Source: Xylocopa sonorina
Taxonomy: Eukaryota > Arthropoda > Insecta > Hymenoptera > Apidae
NCBI RefSeq assembly: GCF_050948175.1
Contig: NC_135202.1
Location: 5,146,001 to 5,210,000, forward strand
Direction of reading: 5' to 3'
Length of the DNA: 64,000 bases
The number at the start of each line of letters is the position of its first letter. Position 1 is the first letter of the stretch. Made by a program: the position numbers and the translations under genes. Positions 41,010 to 54,074 of the stretch are shown here, piece after piece. Below the pieces are notes generated by a model. That model was not told where the DNA came from. It ran no database searches and saw nothing but the letters and a program-made list of their open reading frames with translations.

Positions 41010-42770
41010 TTAGAACTCGGATCGCCAGCTGTCTTTTCATCTCTCAGGTAGCAGCAATAATTATTGTACCTTTATGTCCCATTAAATCCATGTCCTTTCT
41101 CTTAAATCACTCGTCTGCTTGCTCGTCCGTAATTACACTCCCCTCTAATCATTCTTTCGAATTCCCCGCGCTCCGCCCACCCCTCCTCGCTCCTCTCATA
41201 CCTTTTCTTCTCCTCTCGTTTGTTTCCATTTCTTCTTTTTATTCCCTCTAATCCCTTCGTCCTCGCCCCCTCCGCCCCTCGCCCCTGTCATCTGCAAACA
41301 ATTACTTTTCCATCCATCACACGACGCGCGGTCCATCTCGCGCGCCATAACCAGTACCATAAATTATACGCCCGCCTGTATCCATCGCTCGCGTTTCCCG
41401 GTTTATTGAATAAGTAAACACGCTTCTTTATTACACGCTCGGTTTTGCCTCGATTAATGAGTTCCCCCGCGGATTTATCGCAAAACGCGACGTGAATCTT
41501 TGAGATCGCGCCGTGGGCCGTAAACTTGCCGGGTAAACGAAAGTAAACCCCTGCGTTCCTTTTCTCCTCTCCACCTTTTTAACGGAATGATGCTCCCACC
41601 GCTATTGAAATTTATTGCGCACGTTGGGGGAATTCCGCCGAGTACCCTTTAAAGGGAAATAAACCTGACCCTTATTGCTTCAGGCATTAGGACCCACGGA
41701 CAAGATTTAAAATACGCGCCGTCAGTCCTCCTCGAACCGCTCGAGCGGCGAGACGTTCCTCGGCAACGTTAATTGATTCCGGTTAATTTATCTCGCGCTT
41801 CGTCGAATCGAGGATACCTCGATCCTTCGAAAATGTCCAAGCGTTCGACGAACGTTATTTTCTTTTTCTCGTTTTTTATTTTTACAGCGATCTTTCGTTA
41901 CGCTCGAAAAACCGCCAAATAGCTTTTTCATTAATTGAGAGACAACACAATAAATCCGCAGTATTATTTAAAAAATTGATTATGCCTCCAATCAGTGCAG
42001 TACAATTTCGAATTTGTGTAAAAAATTGTTGCGCGAGTTTCGTTCGTCAGCTTTCTACACAACCTGGCAAAATTGCTGGCCCGTGAAAAAAACGCAGATT
42101 GTTCATTCGAATTGCGATTTATCGTTCGTGTAATTGTGCCGACAAAGCAATCTCGTCTATGATAACAGCGTGGAATTTTATTCAGAACCAACTTCGTCCC
42201 CTCTTTTCCCCTGCGAACTCGAAGCATTATCAGCCACCGTTCGTTAACGTGCACGATGTTGCGCGTTTAAACGCAAAACGGCTACGCGAGGTAACGAAAT
42301 TGCGCGAAGAGAGCTACACCCGGCATAATTTTCCGCTCGATTCCGCCAATTTTCGAAGCTTCATCCCCCGGAACAGTGACGCGAGGAAACGAGAAACGGA
42401 ACAAGATCTCGCAGGGAAACCAATCCCCAGGTTCGTCCTGGGATTCGCGCAAGGACGCGACGCCGTATACGCGCAACGTTTATATCCAGCCAGACAAGAA
42501 CGTCTAATGACAAATTTCGCCGGAAATAAGATCTTGGTCCCGTGGAAGGGCGGAAGGGTGCCGGCGTTGGGGTATTAGCTAAACAGCGACAATTCTCACC
42601 GCGCAGATGGAGCCAGGCAGCCGAGTACTTCGCTACAAACGGTTTAATTATCCCGCTGTCTTACGTCCCGATTTAACGCGATGAAATTATATCGTAAAAG
42701 GAATTTAACCGAACCGTAATTCACGGGCGAAACGAGAATTTCACGGGACGCGGAACAGCCACGCGAAGAA

Positions 42771-42802
42771 GAACCACCCCTTCGCCAAGTTAGGGGTGGT
42801 TC
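42771..42802. repeat. GC-rich inverted repeat (10-bp perfect arms)
   Basis: GAACCACCCC (42771-42780) pairs with GGGGTGGTTC (42793-42802) over a 12-base loop. Arm sequence resembles that of the hairpin at 8127. Confidence 0.7.
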
Positions 42803-45800
42803 TCGGGTATAGGGTCAACATTTTTTTTCTTTACGACTTCTTTATCACCGCGCCCCCTGGAATTATGACGTTTAATAAGGAAATGCTATCTGCGTCTAGG
42901 GAACCGTCCGTTTGAGTTTTACGGTTACGATACTTTAAGAATTCTCGCGCGAGCTTCGAACGGATTCGCGTCGCCTTGTAATTAAGCATCGACGAACGTT
43001 TTCGATAACACTGGTCACGAGAGCAGCGTCGAAACTCTAATTCGAACGCGAGCTGCTTTCGTTCGAGCACTGTGGAACTTCGCGACTGCGGACGAAACTC
43101 GAGGAGCCAAGGACCATCTAACGATCCGCGCGCGAGAAACCTGATAGATCAGCCTGGTATCAGAAATCTCGCGAGAGACGGCTGGCGATCGAGCCGTGCG
43201 ATCAAAATCTGCTGGCGAGTCGCGAGTTTCCTCGTGTAAATATTTACGATCACTTTTCTCGGCAAACAGACTCTCGAAGCTGATCCGAGGCGCGTTACTC
43301 TTAATGGAAACGAGGCAGCCCCCCCCGAATTTAATGGAACGCTCGCTCGTGCTCCGTTTCAAGCACGACGTTTCCCTTTTTTTCCTCTCCTTTCCACTTC
43401 TATCGGATCCTCGAAGGTTTTTAGCATACGCGTCGGACAGCGCAAATAGCGCAGGGGGTGGTGTTACGTGGCGTACGCGCGCGGTTAATTCGAACGTGTC
43501 AGAGGAGAGCGCGAAGGCCCGTTCGTCACGAACTACAAGAGAGCATCGAGAATCGGGTGGAAAATTCGCCTGGTAAATCACTTTCGCTCGTGTTACGCGC
43601 GAATTAAGCGCGGCCGCCGCTCGAGATAAGGGCTGCGGGCAAAGTAATCACGAAAATAGTTGCCGCCAAGTTATCGCGCGGTTTATATGGATTTTTAAGC
43701 ACCACTGCCGCGATTACGAGCGCGCGAGACACAGTCGACCGTTGGATCCTCGTTTTTTCTTGTCGCTGGAAGTCGGAAATGTTGGAATACGATTTAACAA
43801 TCGATAAGAAGCTTGTTGATTTCGAAGATACGTGGTAGAATTCTAATATCCTGCTTTGAATTAGAAAAATGTTAGGATAAAGGAGAAAAAATTATATTTG
43901 CAAGAAAAATTGTGTTCTATTTTGTCGATAAAAAATAACGAAGGATCTGAAGGGTAGCTTCGTGGAATGTGTCGGTTTGAACTCTGAAAAGTAAAAGCGG
44001 GGACAATTAACTGGAGCAAGGTCCAACTTCCGTCACTTGACACAGCTTTCTCCCCCTCGACACGTGCAAGAGTCTATCGAGGAAATTTTTAAAGCGAAAT
44101 TGCCAATACAAGAGGGCCATCGATCCGCTGTTCAGGAATGAAAGCGTACTTTTGTTTATTGGCCGCGACGAGAGTTGGTCGAATGATGAAGAACATCTTG
44201 AAGCTCGAACAGCAGAGCAGCAGGAGTAGTTAGGGCATTCGTCGCAGTGAACGTGACGAACAACGAGGACATCGCGATTTATGTCACCACTTAAACGCGT
44301 CAAATGTGTCGTATCCCTGACGACGTGAATTCTGCATGCTTCGAAAGGAAAAATGATCGATCTTGATACATCAATTAACATTTATTTAATTTGGTAATCC
44401 GAGTAATCTGATAATCCTTTGAGATTCCACCATTTGTGAAATATGTGTAGAATCTTTTTTTCTATCGTAATTTAATTCTAAATCGATTTTTAAAGATTAT
44501 TTGCTATGCATATTTAATTATCGCGTATTGCTTATTAAACATCGCGTAACACGAAATGATGTGGATTTATACTTTCTTAAGACAGTGAGTGAGAGGTTCC
44601 AAGCTAAAGTTTAGGTCGTTAAGTGAAACTATTGTACGATGTTCCTCAACAGCCCATCCTATTATGTATTCCAAGATGTGCCTAACAAGGAAACTTTTCG
44701 TTGGTTGTTTAACAGACATTTCAACGACGAGACATTACGTTCGCCGCCCATTCTCAATATACGGAAACACGCATACACGCACATACAATCTGAGTTACGT
44801 AAAGCGATGACGAAGTGTCGCCAGAAATTCGCAAAATTACAGACAAACTCTCATCAGACCCGCGATAACTCGACCACAAGAACACAGAGAGACGTATCGA
44901 ATCGTAAATGGCTGTTATCTTTGAAACGAAACTGGAGAATTCCTGCGAGCCTTTTATAATTCATGGCCAGACCCTGGCTGATACTCTACATCATCAGATT
45001 ACCGTGAGATCTAATTAGCTAAAAAAAACCGACGCGCGTTCCGAAGAAAAATGCGACGGACGCTGGCAGCGTGCAAACGTACCACCGTGAAGCGCATCGA
45101 CCGTTCCATCGAGGCGCGGGTCGGCTAATGTAAACCGTGAGAAGTCGTTCTATCCACTCCATTTTCAATATCCACGCGCGTACGTACACCGTGGCGTAGC
45201 TCACGCGGACGCTGCCACGGAATCCTATAAACTTTTATTTCGCGCGGGACTGACATATTTCCTCCCTTAAAAATTTCATACGAAGCGCGCGGATGGCGTC
45301 GTGGCATGAACGAACGTACGAAGGACCAGCAGCCACCGGAATCCGGATAAATATGTATGCGTCCGCACACCTACACGCGTTCGCGTCAACGTGCGGAACC
45401 TCGCTCAGTCCCGTCTTATATCGCGTCCCGTCAATCCGACGGAAATGCAGAGCTCACGTGTCGAACGACGACGTAAACCGTCGCGATCGAAACGGCCACG
45501 GTCGTTCGGATTGCCTGGTTTCAGGCGCGCGCCGCTCGAACGCGTTCTCCTCGCTCTCTTAATTAGCCAGCCGTTCGGTCACGTGTGTCAAACACTCGCG
45601 ATCCAATAACGTTTGACGTATGGCGCGACTGCGGACGATCTCTGCTGTCACGGACGCGCTCGCGAGCGACGAACAATTAGAGACGCGACGAGGTACGTCC
45701 TCGCGAGTAACGCCGCCGGCAGACGAGATTTACGGCGCGTAATATCATTACTGCGAATCGCAGGATTCCGTCGAGTTCGCGACGGCTGGCGCGAGCGTTC

Positions 45801-47419
45801 GTTTTCGCTCGTTTTCCCTTTTCCACGGCTGCTCCGCGGTTCTCCTTTTTCTTTTTTTTTTCTGCTGCTCTCCCTCGTTTCCGCGCGGCCGAGTCGGAGG
45901 GCGGCCCAGGAGGCGAGGGCGAGCGAAACCGTAATATCCAAGGGAGAATTTGTTCGGCGAAATGAAATTATCCAGCGACGATCTTGCATTATACTCGCGG
46001 TCGAACGTGCCCGGCATAACGCGTCGAACCGTCCGCGTCCCTTTAATACATGGAATACGTATCGAACACGAGCGTAGCCGCGACTCCCTTTTCTCGAGTC
46101 GACGGGACCTTCTTGGCCGAATTGCTCGAGTTGACTCGCGGTTCTGCGGTTCTTTCGTGGCGAACAAATTGGCCGATCTCTGTGGCAGGACGGATGGAAT
46201 TCGAACCGTAACGACGACACGCTGTTGGGGAATCTGCTCGACGTTGCGAATCTCGAGACGCTGGGTCGTCGATCAAGAGGAGAAAAAGGCGAAACGCTGG
46301 TACCAGGCGGTGGCTACCGCGTACAGGGATTAAGTCCGCTTCGATTGTGCGGTAATCGCGTGGAACGTCAAAGACCGGCACAGTAATTAAATGAGGCCGT
46401 ATACCTCGAACGAAACACGATAGAAATGGGATTAATGAGAAAAAGTTGGACGCGACGCCCCGCTCGAACGGTTTTAATTAAGGCGATGGCGAAAAACACC
46501 GCGCGCGCGTCGAGCAATGTTTTCACGTGTCCCACATTCGTGGACTCCAACTCGCGATTCTTCCACCGTCCGTTTCCGTCGTCGAATCGGCTCGATCGGC
46601 TCGCGCGTTACTTTCTCGAATTAATGCGCGCGAGCGGATGGAACCGAGGGGATGGAACGCGCGCCGCCGGATGTACGTACGCGAGGAACGTTCATCCCCC
46701 ACGGAAACCGCGGTATCGCGGAAATGCGTCCCGCGAGGCTGATAACCAACCGGAGTACCGCGTCGAAATGATCGGCCGCTTACTTATCCCCTCGAAATTA
46801 CGTTTGCTCGGGTGCAGCCGCGCGTACGTTAAATATTTTCCAACCGCGCGGAGCCCATTCCCGGAGATTCTGATCGTCGATCGTACGTCGAGATCCCCGA
46901 GGGTCGCGGGGCTTCCTGGCTGTCGCCGCGATCGTTAAAGGACTCTCGTTAAAGCAGGAATTTACTCGAGAGGAAAATGCAACGCGCACCTGTACGCAAC
47001 CGGTAATTTCGTTCTTTCGCCTTCTATTTTCCTCCCTCCCGCCTTTATCTCTTATCGCGCTGTTGTTGAAGACACCGGAAGAATGGGGGTGAGATAACGG
47101 TAGGAGGAGAAAAAAAAAAAAAGAAACGAGCAACGAGAGAAGATAAAAATGTTATCCGCGCGAATATTTTTCTCCCTCGAGGCGCAGCCTTAAAGTTAAC
47201 CGGCCGCAAAAAGGGGAGGAAATTCCAGATTGCAATATCCCACCGCCTGTCTGCGTTAGGGAGTCCGTTGTCCAAGGAATCTCGCGTAGTCACCGTGTCT
47301 GTATACACCGGCTAAGCCCGTATACCACGTCCAGAACTAAGGCCGTAACTAAGCTGACCGCAAGCTGAACGCGACGCACAGAGCCGAGGACGTGGACCAG
47401 AAGCAATCAGCACTTACGT

Positions 47420-47548
47420 GTTCCTCCGGCTGATACGTTAGAGCGTCGCAGCGGGTCCTCAAACGTGCTGGATCATTCCGTGACGTGCACCCATACGCGC
47501 ACGCTTCTTCAATCCCTCGACGCTACCTCCGGTTACCAAACAATGTCT
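47420..47548 (-). other. Candidate non-coding leader exon
   Basis: From the putative initiator to a strong donor, GGAACAC|gtaagtgc (intron from 47419). It carries an upstream open frame of eleven codons and no longer coding sequence. It could be the missing leader of the phosphodiesterase gene, whose first coding exon at 15826 begins with an acceptor, or the leader of another minus-strand transcript. Not provable here. Confidence 0.3.
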
Positions 47549-47574
47549 GATCTCTTCGGATGCGATATTTAAAA
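47545..47574 (-). promoter_or_regulatory. Candidate TATA box and initiator
   Basis: On the minus strand TTTTAAATA (47566-47574) lies about 25 bases upstream of TCAGAC (47545-47550), which resembles the arthropod initiator. The spacing is slightly short but plausible. The value of the site comes from the strong splice donor that follows 130 bases downstream. Confidence 0.3.
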
Positions 47575-48420
47575 CCGGATTCTAGGCGATGAAATCCCCG
47601 GAGTCGCTGCTCTACGTTCGATCACCAACGATCCAGCCTCCCTGGATCCTCCCTGCACGAATGCGGCTAACGCAATCCTATCCCTCCACGGTGCTCCTCG
47701 TTTTCAAATCGCGGCGCCTACAGGCAACGTTCGCTTCGCGGTACCGCGTATATTCTCTCACAGATACTCGCAACGACCGCGACAATCGAAATACGCGTAT
47801 CACTGCGTGTCAGGACACGATACGAGAGATCCTCGCGAGTCGAACGAACGCGCGGATGGTATCTGATCCAGGATCGATGCACGAAAGTTATCCGCGAGCC
47901 GGAACACTGCGCGAAGGCGCGCGTACACCGTAGTAACACCAAGTTCCGCCAGCACGAAGCGGTGTCGATGGTTCGGCGAACCGTATGCGGCCCGCACCCT
48001 CGCACGAGACGAACTCGGTCTCTCCTCGGGCCGGTAGGATGCCGACGCCGACTCCGACGCCGGCGCTGCCACCGCTGCCCGCCGGGGGTCGAGGATGGCT
48101 CCGGCTTCGCGACTGCGCCCTTTCGCCTCTCTTCAACCCATTACGGTTCTCACCCGTTCGCGCGCACCGACACGAACGCACACAAACGCTCGCAGGACTT
48201 ATCGTGCGCGATGCGCTCGAGCTAAGGCCAACACGCGGCCGTACGCGCGCTCGCGCTCACCCCTATAATAACATTCACCCTTCCTCTTTGTCCGTGGCGG
48301 TGGTGCGTCGCTTCTTCCCGTCCCAACCACCCTCGACGCGGACTCGCGCCGCCGTCCCCATCGGCCGCAACACGTAGCCGAGCCAACTGCTCGGTCTGCC
48401 TACCGTGTACAACCCCCGCG

Positions 48421-50995
48421 ATACATCATCGTATCGCTTCGCGTCTCGAACCAGCGTTTTATTAACCAGGAATTGAAGCGTCTAAGGTGTTTGGGAGTTG
48501 GTGTCGCTGGTTGGTCGCTCGTTCGATCTTCAGGGCTGGGTAAAGGCTTCGTAGGTAGGAATAGGAAGCAGAGTCGCGGATAATTGACCCTTTCGATGGG
48601 ACAATGTTACGCGAGCAATCGCGTGTCCCATCGGTGCGGTGGAGAACGGGGAGATGGGTCCACGTGACTGCTGTCGATTGACGAGTCGGAAGAAGCGTGA
48701 TCAATCGAGGGGTGGTCCCGTCCCCGTTGCCTATTGAGAACCGAATGGGATCTTCCTGGTAATTGTTGTCTGAGAACATGGACCGGATGCCCGGGACGGC
48801 TCTCTCGTCTAGACTGAATCAGTTATCGAGTGTCTTATCGTTTCCGCGTCGCGTGATTGATATCGCGAAGATTGGAGCCGATGGATTTCGAGTCAATTGT
48901 GGGATTGGGTTTAAAGTGTTTCGAATGGATCGGGCGGATGTGGTTCTGCGGATTCTGAGGAGTCGTTTTGATCGCGTTCGACAATGTTTCGACGTTTGTA
49001 GTAGAAAAATAGAGGGAACGAGTTGCTTTCGTTATGTCGTGAGATATCATTGTGTATTTTTTTTTATTGATGATTTAAGTGTTTTAATAAGAACGATGAG
49101 GCTGGACGTAATAAAGGGAATCGCGGGAAATTTGCTGAACGGAACTAGCGTTGTATAATTGTTTGATTTACATTAATTATTTGAATCAAGCTGTTGGTAT
49201 TTCTGCAAGGTTTGTTGCAACTGGCCACACGATGCAAACGGTGTTGATCTAAAATTTCATTATTACCGAACAACGATACTTGCTCGAGCTCTCGTGTAAC
49301 TTCGAATTAATTAAACTTGAATGTTTACGAACCTTGGCACACGTAAAAATTGTTCATTTAATAATTAACGTATCTTATTTGGTATTTGTTACTTCATATC
49401 TTATTTGCTCTTTTATTTCGGTCGAAGTACGAGCAGAAATATCTAGTTAAACGATAGCAAGTATCTATATTATACTGTTTGACACTTTGCAGTTTTTTTT
49501 AATTGCCTTAATAAGAAAGATGAAGATGTACTTTGTGTACACTGAACATTATCTACCGTATATTTAGTGAGAGTTAACTGCTGATAAGAAAGGTTCTTAA
49601 GACTGTTATAATTATACCATGCTATCGCGAAAACAGCGTTCCAAGTATTATAAATTAAAATTTGTTGGCTAGAAAAATGGTGTAAGTTTCCAGCGAGGTT
49701 TCTTGATTATTTTTAAAATTACAGAGAGTTTTTGCAGGATTATATTTCTCGGTAAAAGTAAGGTGATTTTAAGTAAGGATAATCGTAGGTGATTTATTTA
49801 AAAATTGTAGCTAAATGTATAAAAAATTAGCAGAGAACCAAAAGAAGATTCAAGCTTTTAAGAGACGTTTACAAACATAATTTATAACTAAATCAATCAA
49901 TAGAATAAATTCAGGATTCAATCAGCGGATTTCATCACAGAACAGTATATTTGAAGATTTTACAAAATTCTAGGTATTTCATTCCTTTTTTCGATCTCCA
50001 AACGTTACTTTCAACGAAGCAAGCATCATAATCCCAAATGACATAAGTTACAGAAAAGCTAACGGCTAAGCGTCATCAAAATTCCATATTTAAAATAAAT
50101 AAAGTGCAAATCTGCGCTCACCCTGTCGAGACCGCTGCCAAAAAGTGAAAACCATAAACGGAAGCTGGAAGGCGTTCTCAGAGAAGCGCGCGAGCACCGG
50201 CTAGCCCGGTCTAAATCGCAATCGAATTTCGCCGCTGGCAGAATTTCAATAACCTGGTACGAGCCCCGGCTCGAAACGCGAAACGGTGATTCCCTTTAAT
50301 ACAGCCGGTGTTACAAAACACGCGCGTCGCCCCGTTTGTCTTAATAAAGAATATCCTTCGTTCCGTGGAATCTCCTCTCCCTAGCCTGTAACGAGCCACG
50401 GGCGGTCGTTAGTCGTGGCGCTTGAAAACGGGATAGACACGCGCCTGTACCACCGCAGTTTGCCTTGCGCGAACAGACGCGCAATCGTCCGTGCGTGCAC
50501 GGCTGTAAATAAAAAAGAGAGAGCCACGGCGCGACGACTTGGCTGGGAAATAAACGCGGTGGCGCACGTTTCTGCGCGGCGAACAGTTATACACCTGTGA
50601 CGCTTCCGCAGACGCTCGAGAGCACCTCTCCACGGGCTAGACGGTATTTACACGAATCCCCGGTGACATTCTCTCCCGTTGAACCGTGTTCAACGGTCCT
50701 AAAATATGAAAAGGAAGGTAGGAAGTGTTGTTCGGTCTAGCGGAGGAATTTCGACGAGTGAAATTCGAAATTCGTCGATCGAGAGAGCTCCGCACCCGAG
50801 GCGAGAGCTCGCTGGGAGCAACTTCTCGCCAGCCGAGACTCGGCTCTTTCAAATTGTTTCCCGGCTTTAACGGTTCTCCGCAAAGTCATAGCGGACGCGA
50901 GCTGTCGCTCGCGCGATGGCTTCAGTCTCGATCGATTCGAGGAAATTCGCTCAGATTTTCCTGGATTCCCAAGCAAGTCGAGATCAATTTTACCT
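48421..50995. other. No gene recognised
   Basis: The plus-strand open frame of 131 codons at 48763-49158 has no recognised domain. 49.2-50.1 kb is AT-rich and 50.2-50.9 kb GC-richer with open frames on both strands. Confidence 0.45.
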
Positions 50996-51293
50996 TTCAC
51001 AGGCACACTCGACTCTCACTCGAACCTCACACAAGTCCAGTTACCCATCTTTACATCACACGAGTGAAATTACTTGACCCAAAGTTATTTAAGTACTCCT
51101 ACCAATATCCAATGCCTCGTGTGTAAAAGAGGTGTTAATCGTTCACAGATACACTCGACTCTCACTCGAACCTCACACAAGTCCAGTTACCCATCCTTAC
51201 ATCAAAATTGAACAAATGAAATTACTTGACCCAAAGTTATTTAAGTGCTCGTGTCAATACCCAATGCCTCGTGCGTAAAAGAGGTATTAATCG
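50996..51293. repeat. Two-copy tandem duplication, period 146 bp
   Basis: Copy 1 at 50996 (ttcacaggcacactcgactc) and copy 2 at 51142 (ttcacagatacactcgactc). Both contain cctcacacaagtccagttac and acttgacccaaagttattta and end taaaagaggt(g/a)ttaatcg. High identity with a small insertion in copy 2. Confidence 0.93.
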
Positions 51294-53555
51294 CGTCTCT
51301 GCTCGTCTATTTACCCTGTCCCTGTACGGTCTGTCGGTGGACCTCGCGCGGGGCATTCTTCCTCTATATTTGCTTCGCTGCGACCATAGCCCGAGACGCG
51401 CCTCCTCGTACGTCGCGTCGCGCAAATTCCTGGCGGAGCCGCGGTGTAGGCCAGCTGGATCGATTCCCCTTACGAGGGGAGGGACTCCACGGTTGTCCAT
51501 GCAGAAATCAAAGTCACTTGACGCGGCGGGCACGGAGGAATTTCATTTGCCAGATTCTAACGGCGCGGCGGACCCTCTCGGGCGACTAATTCGTCCGACG
51601 CTCGGGATACGGGCTACAACTTTGTAACGCGGACGAACCGCATCTCCTCTCGGTCCGTTATCGATTTTTGTCGCCGCGGACGGTCCGCACGGACCGTGCG
51701 GAACTCTCGTCCCACCCCTACGTTTCGCCAGCGTTCCCTGTTTTTGAAGAATTCGCGCGGCGATGTCAAAGTTCGGTCCTCTGTTTATTCAAATGAGACG
51801 GATCTCGCTGATGCCCTTTGAACAGGCCGGTGTGTTTGGTTTGTCCATCGGGGAATATTTGCCCCGTGTCCAACTGGAATTCACTCCGTGTTGGAACTTC
51901 GATAACCGGGGAATTTAAATTCTTTTTAAACTTGCCCGGTTTTGAAGGATCTCGATGCAGTTTCTCGGTCCCCAGGGGCGGGTTGCGCAGGTTAGAGGTG
52001 GTTAGGGTGTATTTTTCTACGCTTCCGTCGTTCCTGTTCGACCGTCTTGTTTCATTTCTCGCGAAAGAATGTGAATTTGATACGGAGAACGTATTTCTGG
52101 TGGGAGAGAACAGGGACGGGACATTAGGCGGACGAAAATGCATGCCTTTAAGAACGAACTGTGATTGCTAAGCATGCAGGTATTGTTCCAGAAATTGCTT
52201 GCTGCTATCTGATTGCGCGATGCATCGGGAATGGAAATGAGAAGTAGCGAGAACGGGAGAAATACGGTGAATTTTCATTTAGATAACATTTAGAGTTTTA
52301 TTGCTGCCCTTGCAATTTATTTCGAATTTGAATTCTGTAATCACGTGGGTGCTGCCGATGTTTCATTTAACATAACCAAGTTTATGTAGATACGTGTGTG
52401 TGTTTGTATAAAATCACTCAAAACATGAAGAATCTTGTACTAAGCAGACATAAAATTGTTCACATCTCCACAACAGCTAGCACATGTTGATATTAATTAA
52501 TTTAAATAAATGATTGTCTTAAACACGGGTGCAAGGTATTTAATAATAATTTAGTAAACCGTAAGCTTTCATTTCTATTTGCTTACAAAGAGATATTTCT
52601 GTTGATGGTACAATGGAACCTGCATGATCCGAATTCTCATTATCCTAACTACTATGCGGACCATTCTCACATCCGAACGTTCCATTGCCACAGATCACCA
52701 TATTTTATATCACGCAACTACTCAAAATAAACACGTAATGCCGATACAACTATAACTATGAAATCTACTAAAAATAAGCCGCTCCAACGATTTTAATTTC
52801 GTGTAACACGCGCAGGGACGAAGAACATCGACTCCTTCTAATTTAGCACTTGATACCTGGATTTAATAAAGGAACGAATGTTAATTTCATTACACTTCGT
52901 TTCAGGTGTTCCGCGTGAAACGTATTACTAAAACACTTGTTGCTTCGTTATACGAAAATTCTCCTTATCCGTCTGAACAATGCAGTTTCTACCCTACTAA
53001 AATTATACGAAATTCAAAAAAATAATTCACAGATCGCCCTGAATCGTTCCTCGAATTTTCGTGTACTTACGAAAAGAAGCCGCGAATTGCCTCGCTCCGT
53101 CAGCCCTAAGGACAACCGGAAATAACCTCGACGAGCAGAGACTCGACGACGTTCAACCCAGCTGTACGTCTCACCCGCAACCGTATTCTAGCACGCTCGA
53201 GATCTCGACGAACGGTGAACAGAAACGACGGATTGTAAAATCCTGAACGTTCTCCACGGTCGGTTCGACAATGTTTAAGCCGCTCAAGATCGGTCGTCGT
53301 TCCCCAGCGGCTCGGCTGTTCGTATGATTTACACCTGGCTGGCTCGCACCCTTGGCACGTGTGGGTGCGCGTGCAAGCGCGTTGCGAGGGGGATGGTCCC
53401 GAAGAATCGTAGCTACGGGCTGCGCGAATTAACGACGAGACGTATGTCTCGACACTGGTAATTCCCTGGTAATACCACGGACGACCATCTTGATGGCGTC
53501 AGAGAACGTGCGTGTACGCGTGCTCGCCACGTCTGACCACTGTTCAAGTGGAATT
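51294..53555. other. No gene recognised
   Basis: GC-richer to about 52.1 kb, then AT-rich to 52.9 kb and mixed to 53.5 kb. Open frames here overlap on both strands and lack known motifs. Confidence 0.45.
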
Positions 53556-54074
53556 TCTGGGTTACCTACGTGGGTGAGTTTGGAATAACGTGACAAAATA
53601 ATTTATTTTAACAAGTAACAAATAACAAATTTTATATAAATCAAGGTATCGACGCTATGTTGCTCGAAACGTAGCTCCTAACTAACTAACTCCTGAGGGC
53701 TCCTTTCTCTCATATTATATCTGTTTTTCGCCCCCTCGTTTCGGTATCGAAAAGGAGGGGACACGTTCGCAAAACAAAAATAAATAACAAACTTTATATA
53801 AATCAAGGTATCGACGCTATGTTGCTCGAAACGTAGCTCCTAACTAACTAACTCCTGAGGGCTCCTTCCTCTCATATTATATCTGTCTTTCGCCCCCTTA
53901 TTTGTCGAAAAGGGAAGGGCACGTTCGCAGAAAACGTCCTTAAACCTCGAAGACGAAAAGAAAGTTTGGAGTCAAACATATGTTTAATGTCTCCAGTCTC
54001 TTCGTTTCAAGGGTTAAGTATTTTCTTCCGCCCTGCGCCAAGGGGTGCAAAGACGACCTACAGTGGTCGCCACA
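53556..54074 (-). mobile_element. Probable solo LTR of a retrotransposon
   Basis: Read on the minus strand it starts TGTGGCGACCACTG and ends GGTAACCCAGA. The termini TGTGG and CCAGA are inverted repeats with one mismatch. It is flanked by AATT on both sides (53552-53555 and 54075-54078), a possible 4-bp target duplication. The start TGTGGCGACC is common among insect Gypsy-type LTRs (from memory, not checked). An AATAAA on the minus strand lies near the end. No internal retroelement coding region adjoins it, hence solo. AATT is too short to be conclusive in AT-rich DNA. Confidence 0.5.
53621..53944. repeat. Two-copy tandem duplication within the LTR, period 162 bp
   Basis: Copy 1 at 53621 and copy 2 at 53783, both beginning aataacaaa(t/c)tttatataaa. 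Both contain cgaaacgtagctcctaacta with a (TAAC)n stretch, ctcatattatatctg and acgttcgc. Near identical. Confidence 0.93.

Larger units (their letters stand above)
36638..44990. other. No gene recognised; scattered hairpins and a microsatellite
   Basis: Contains (TG)n(AG)n at about 37751-37773 and GC hairpins at 40979-41009 and 42771-42802. The longest open frames (39.3-39.8 kb minus, 42.1-42.6 kb plus, 43.0-43.6 kb minus) have no recognisable domain and no convincing splice context. Confidence 0.45.
44991..48420. promoter_or_regulatory. CpG-rich block, candidate promoter region
   Basis: Dense CG dinucleotides and GC content well above both flanks, with the strongest part at about 45.6-46.9 and 47.9-48.4 kb. 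Overlapping open frames run on both strands, as expected from high GC with few stop codons; none shows a known domain. A minus-strand TATA/initiator/donor set lies inside (47420-47574). Promoter role is inference. Confidence 0.35.

Noticed and set aside
42099..42578. 159-codon plus-strand open frame
   Set aside because: No recognised domain, overlapped by frames on the opposite strand, and lies in a GC-rich patch where long chance frames are expected.
43015..43581. 188-codon minus-strand open frame
   Set aside because: Composition-driven (rich in Arg and Ser from CpG-rich DNA), antisense frame of 126 codons also open.
45648..46220. 190-codon minus-strand open frame
   Set aside because: Arg-rich, antisense and other frames equally open in the same CpG block; no conserved motif.
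48763..49158. 131-codon plus-strand open frame
   Set aside because: No known domain, no splice or promoter support.
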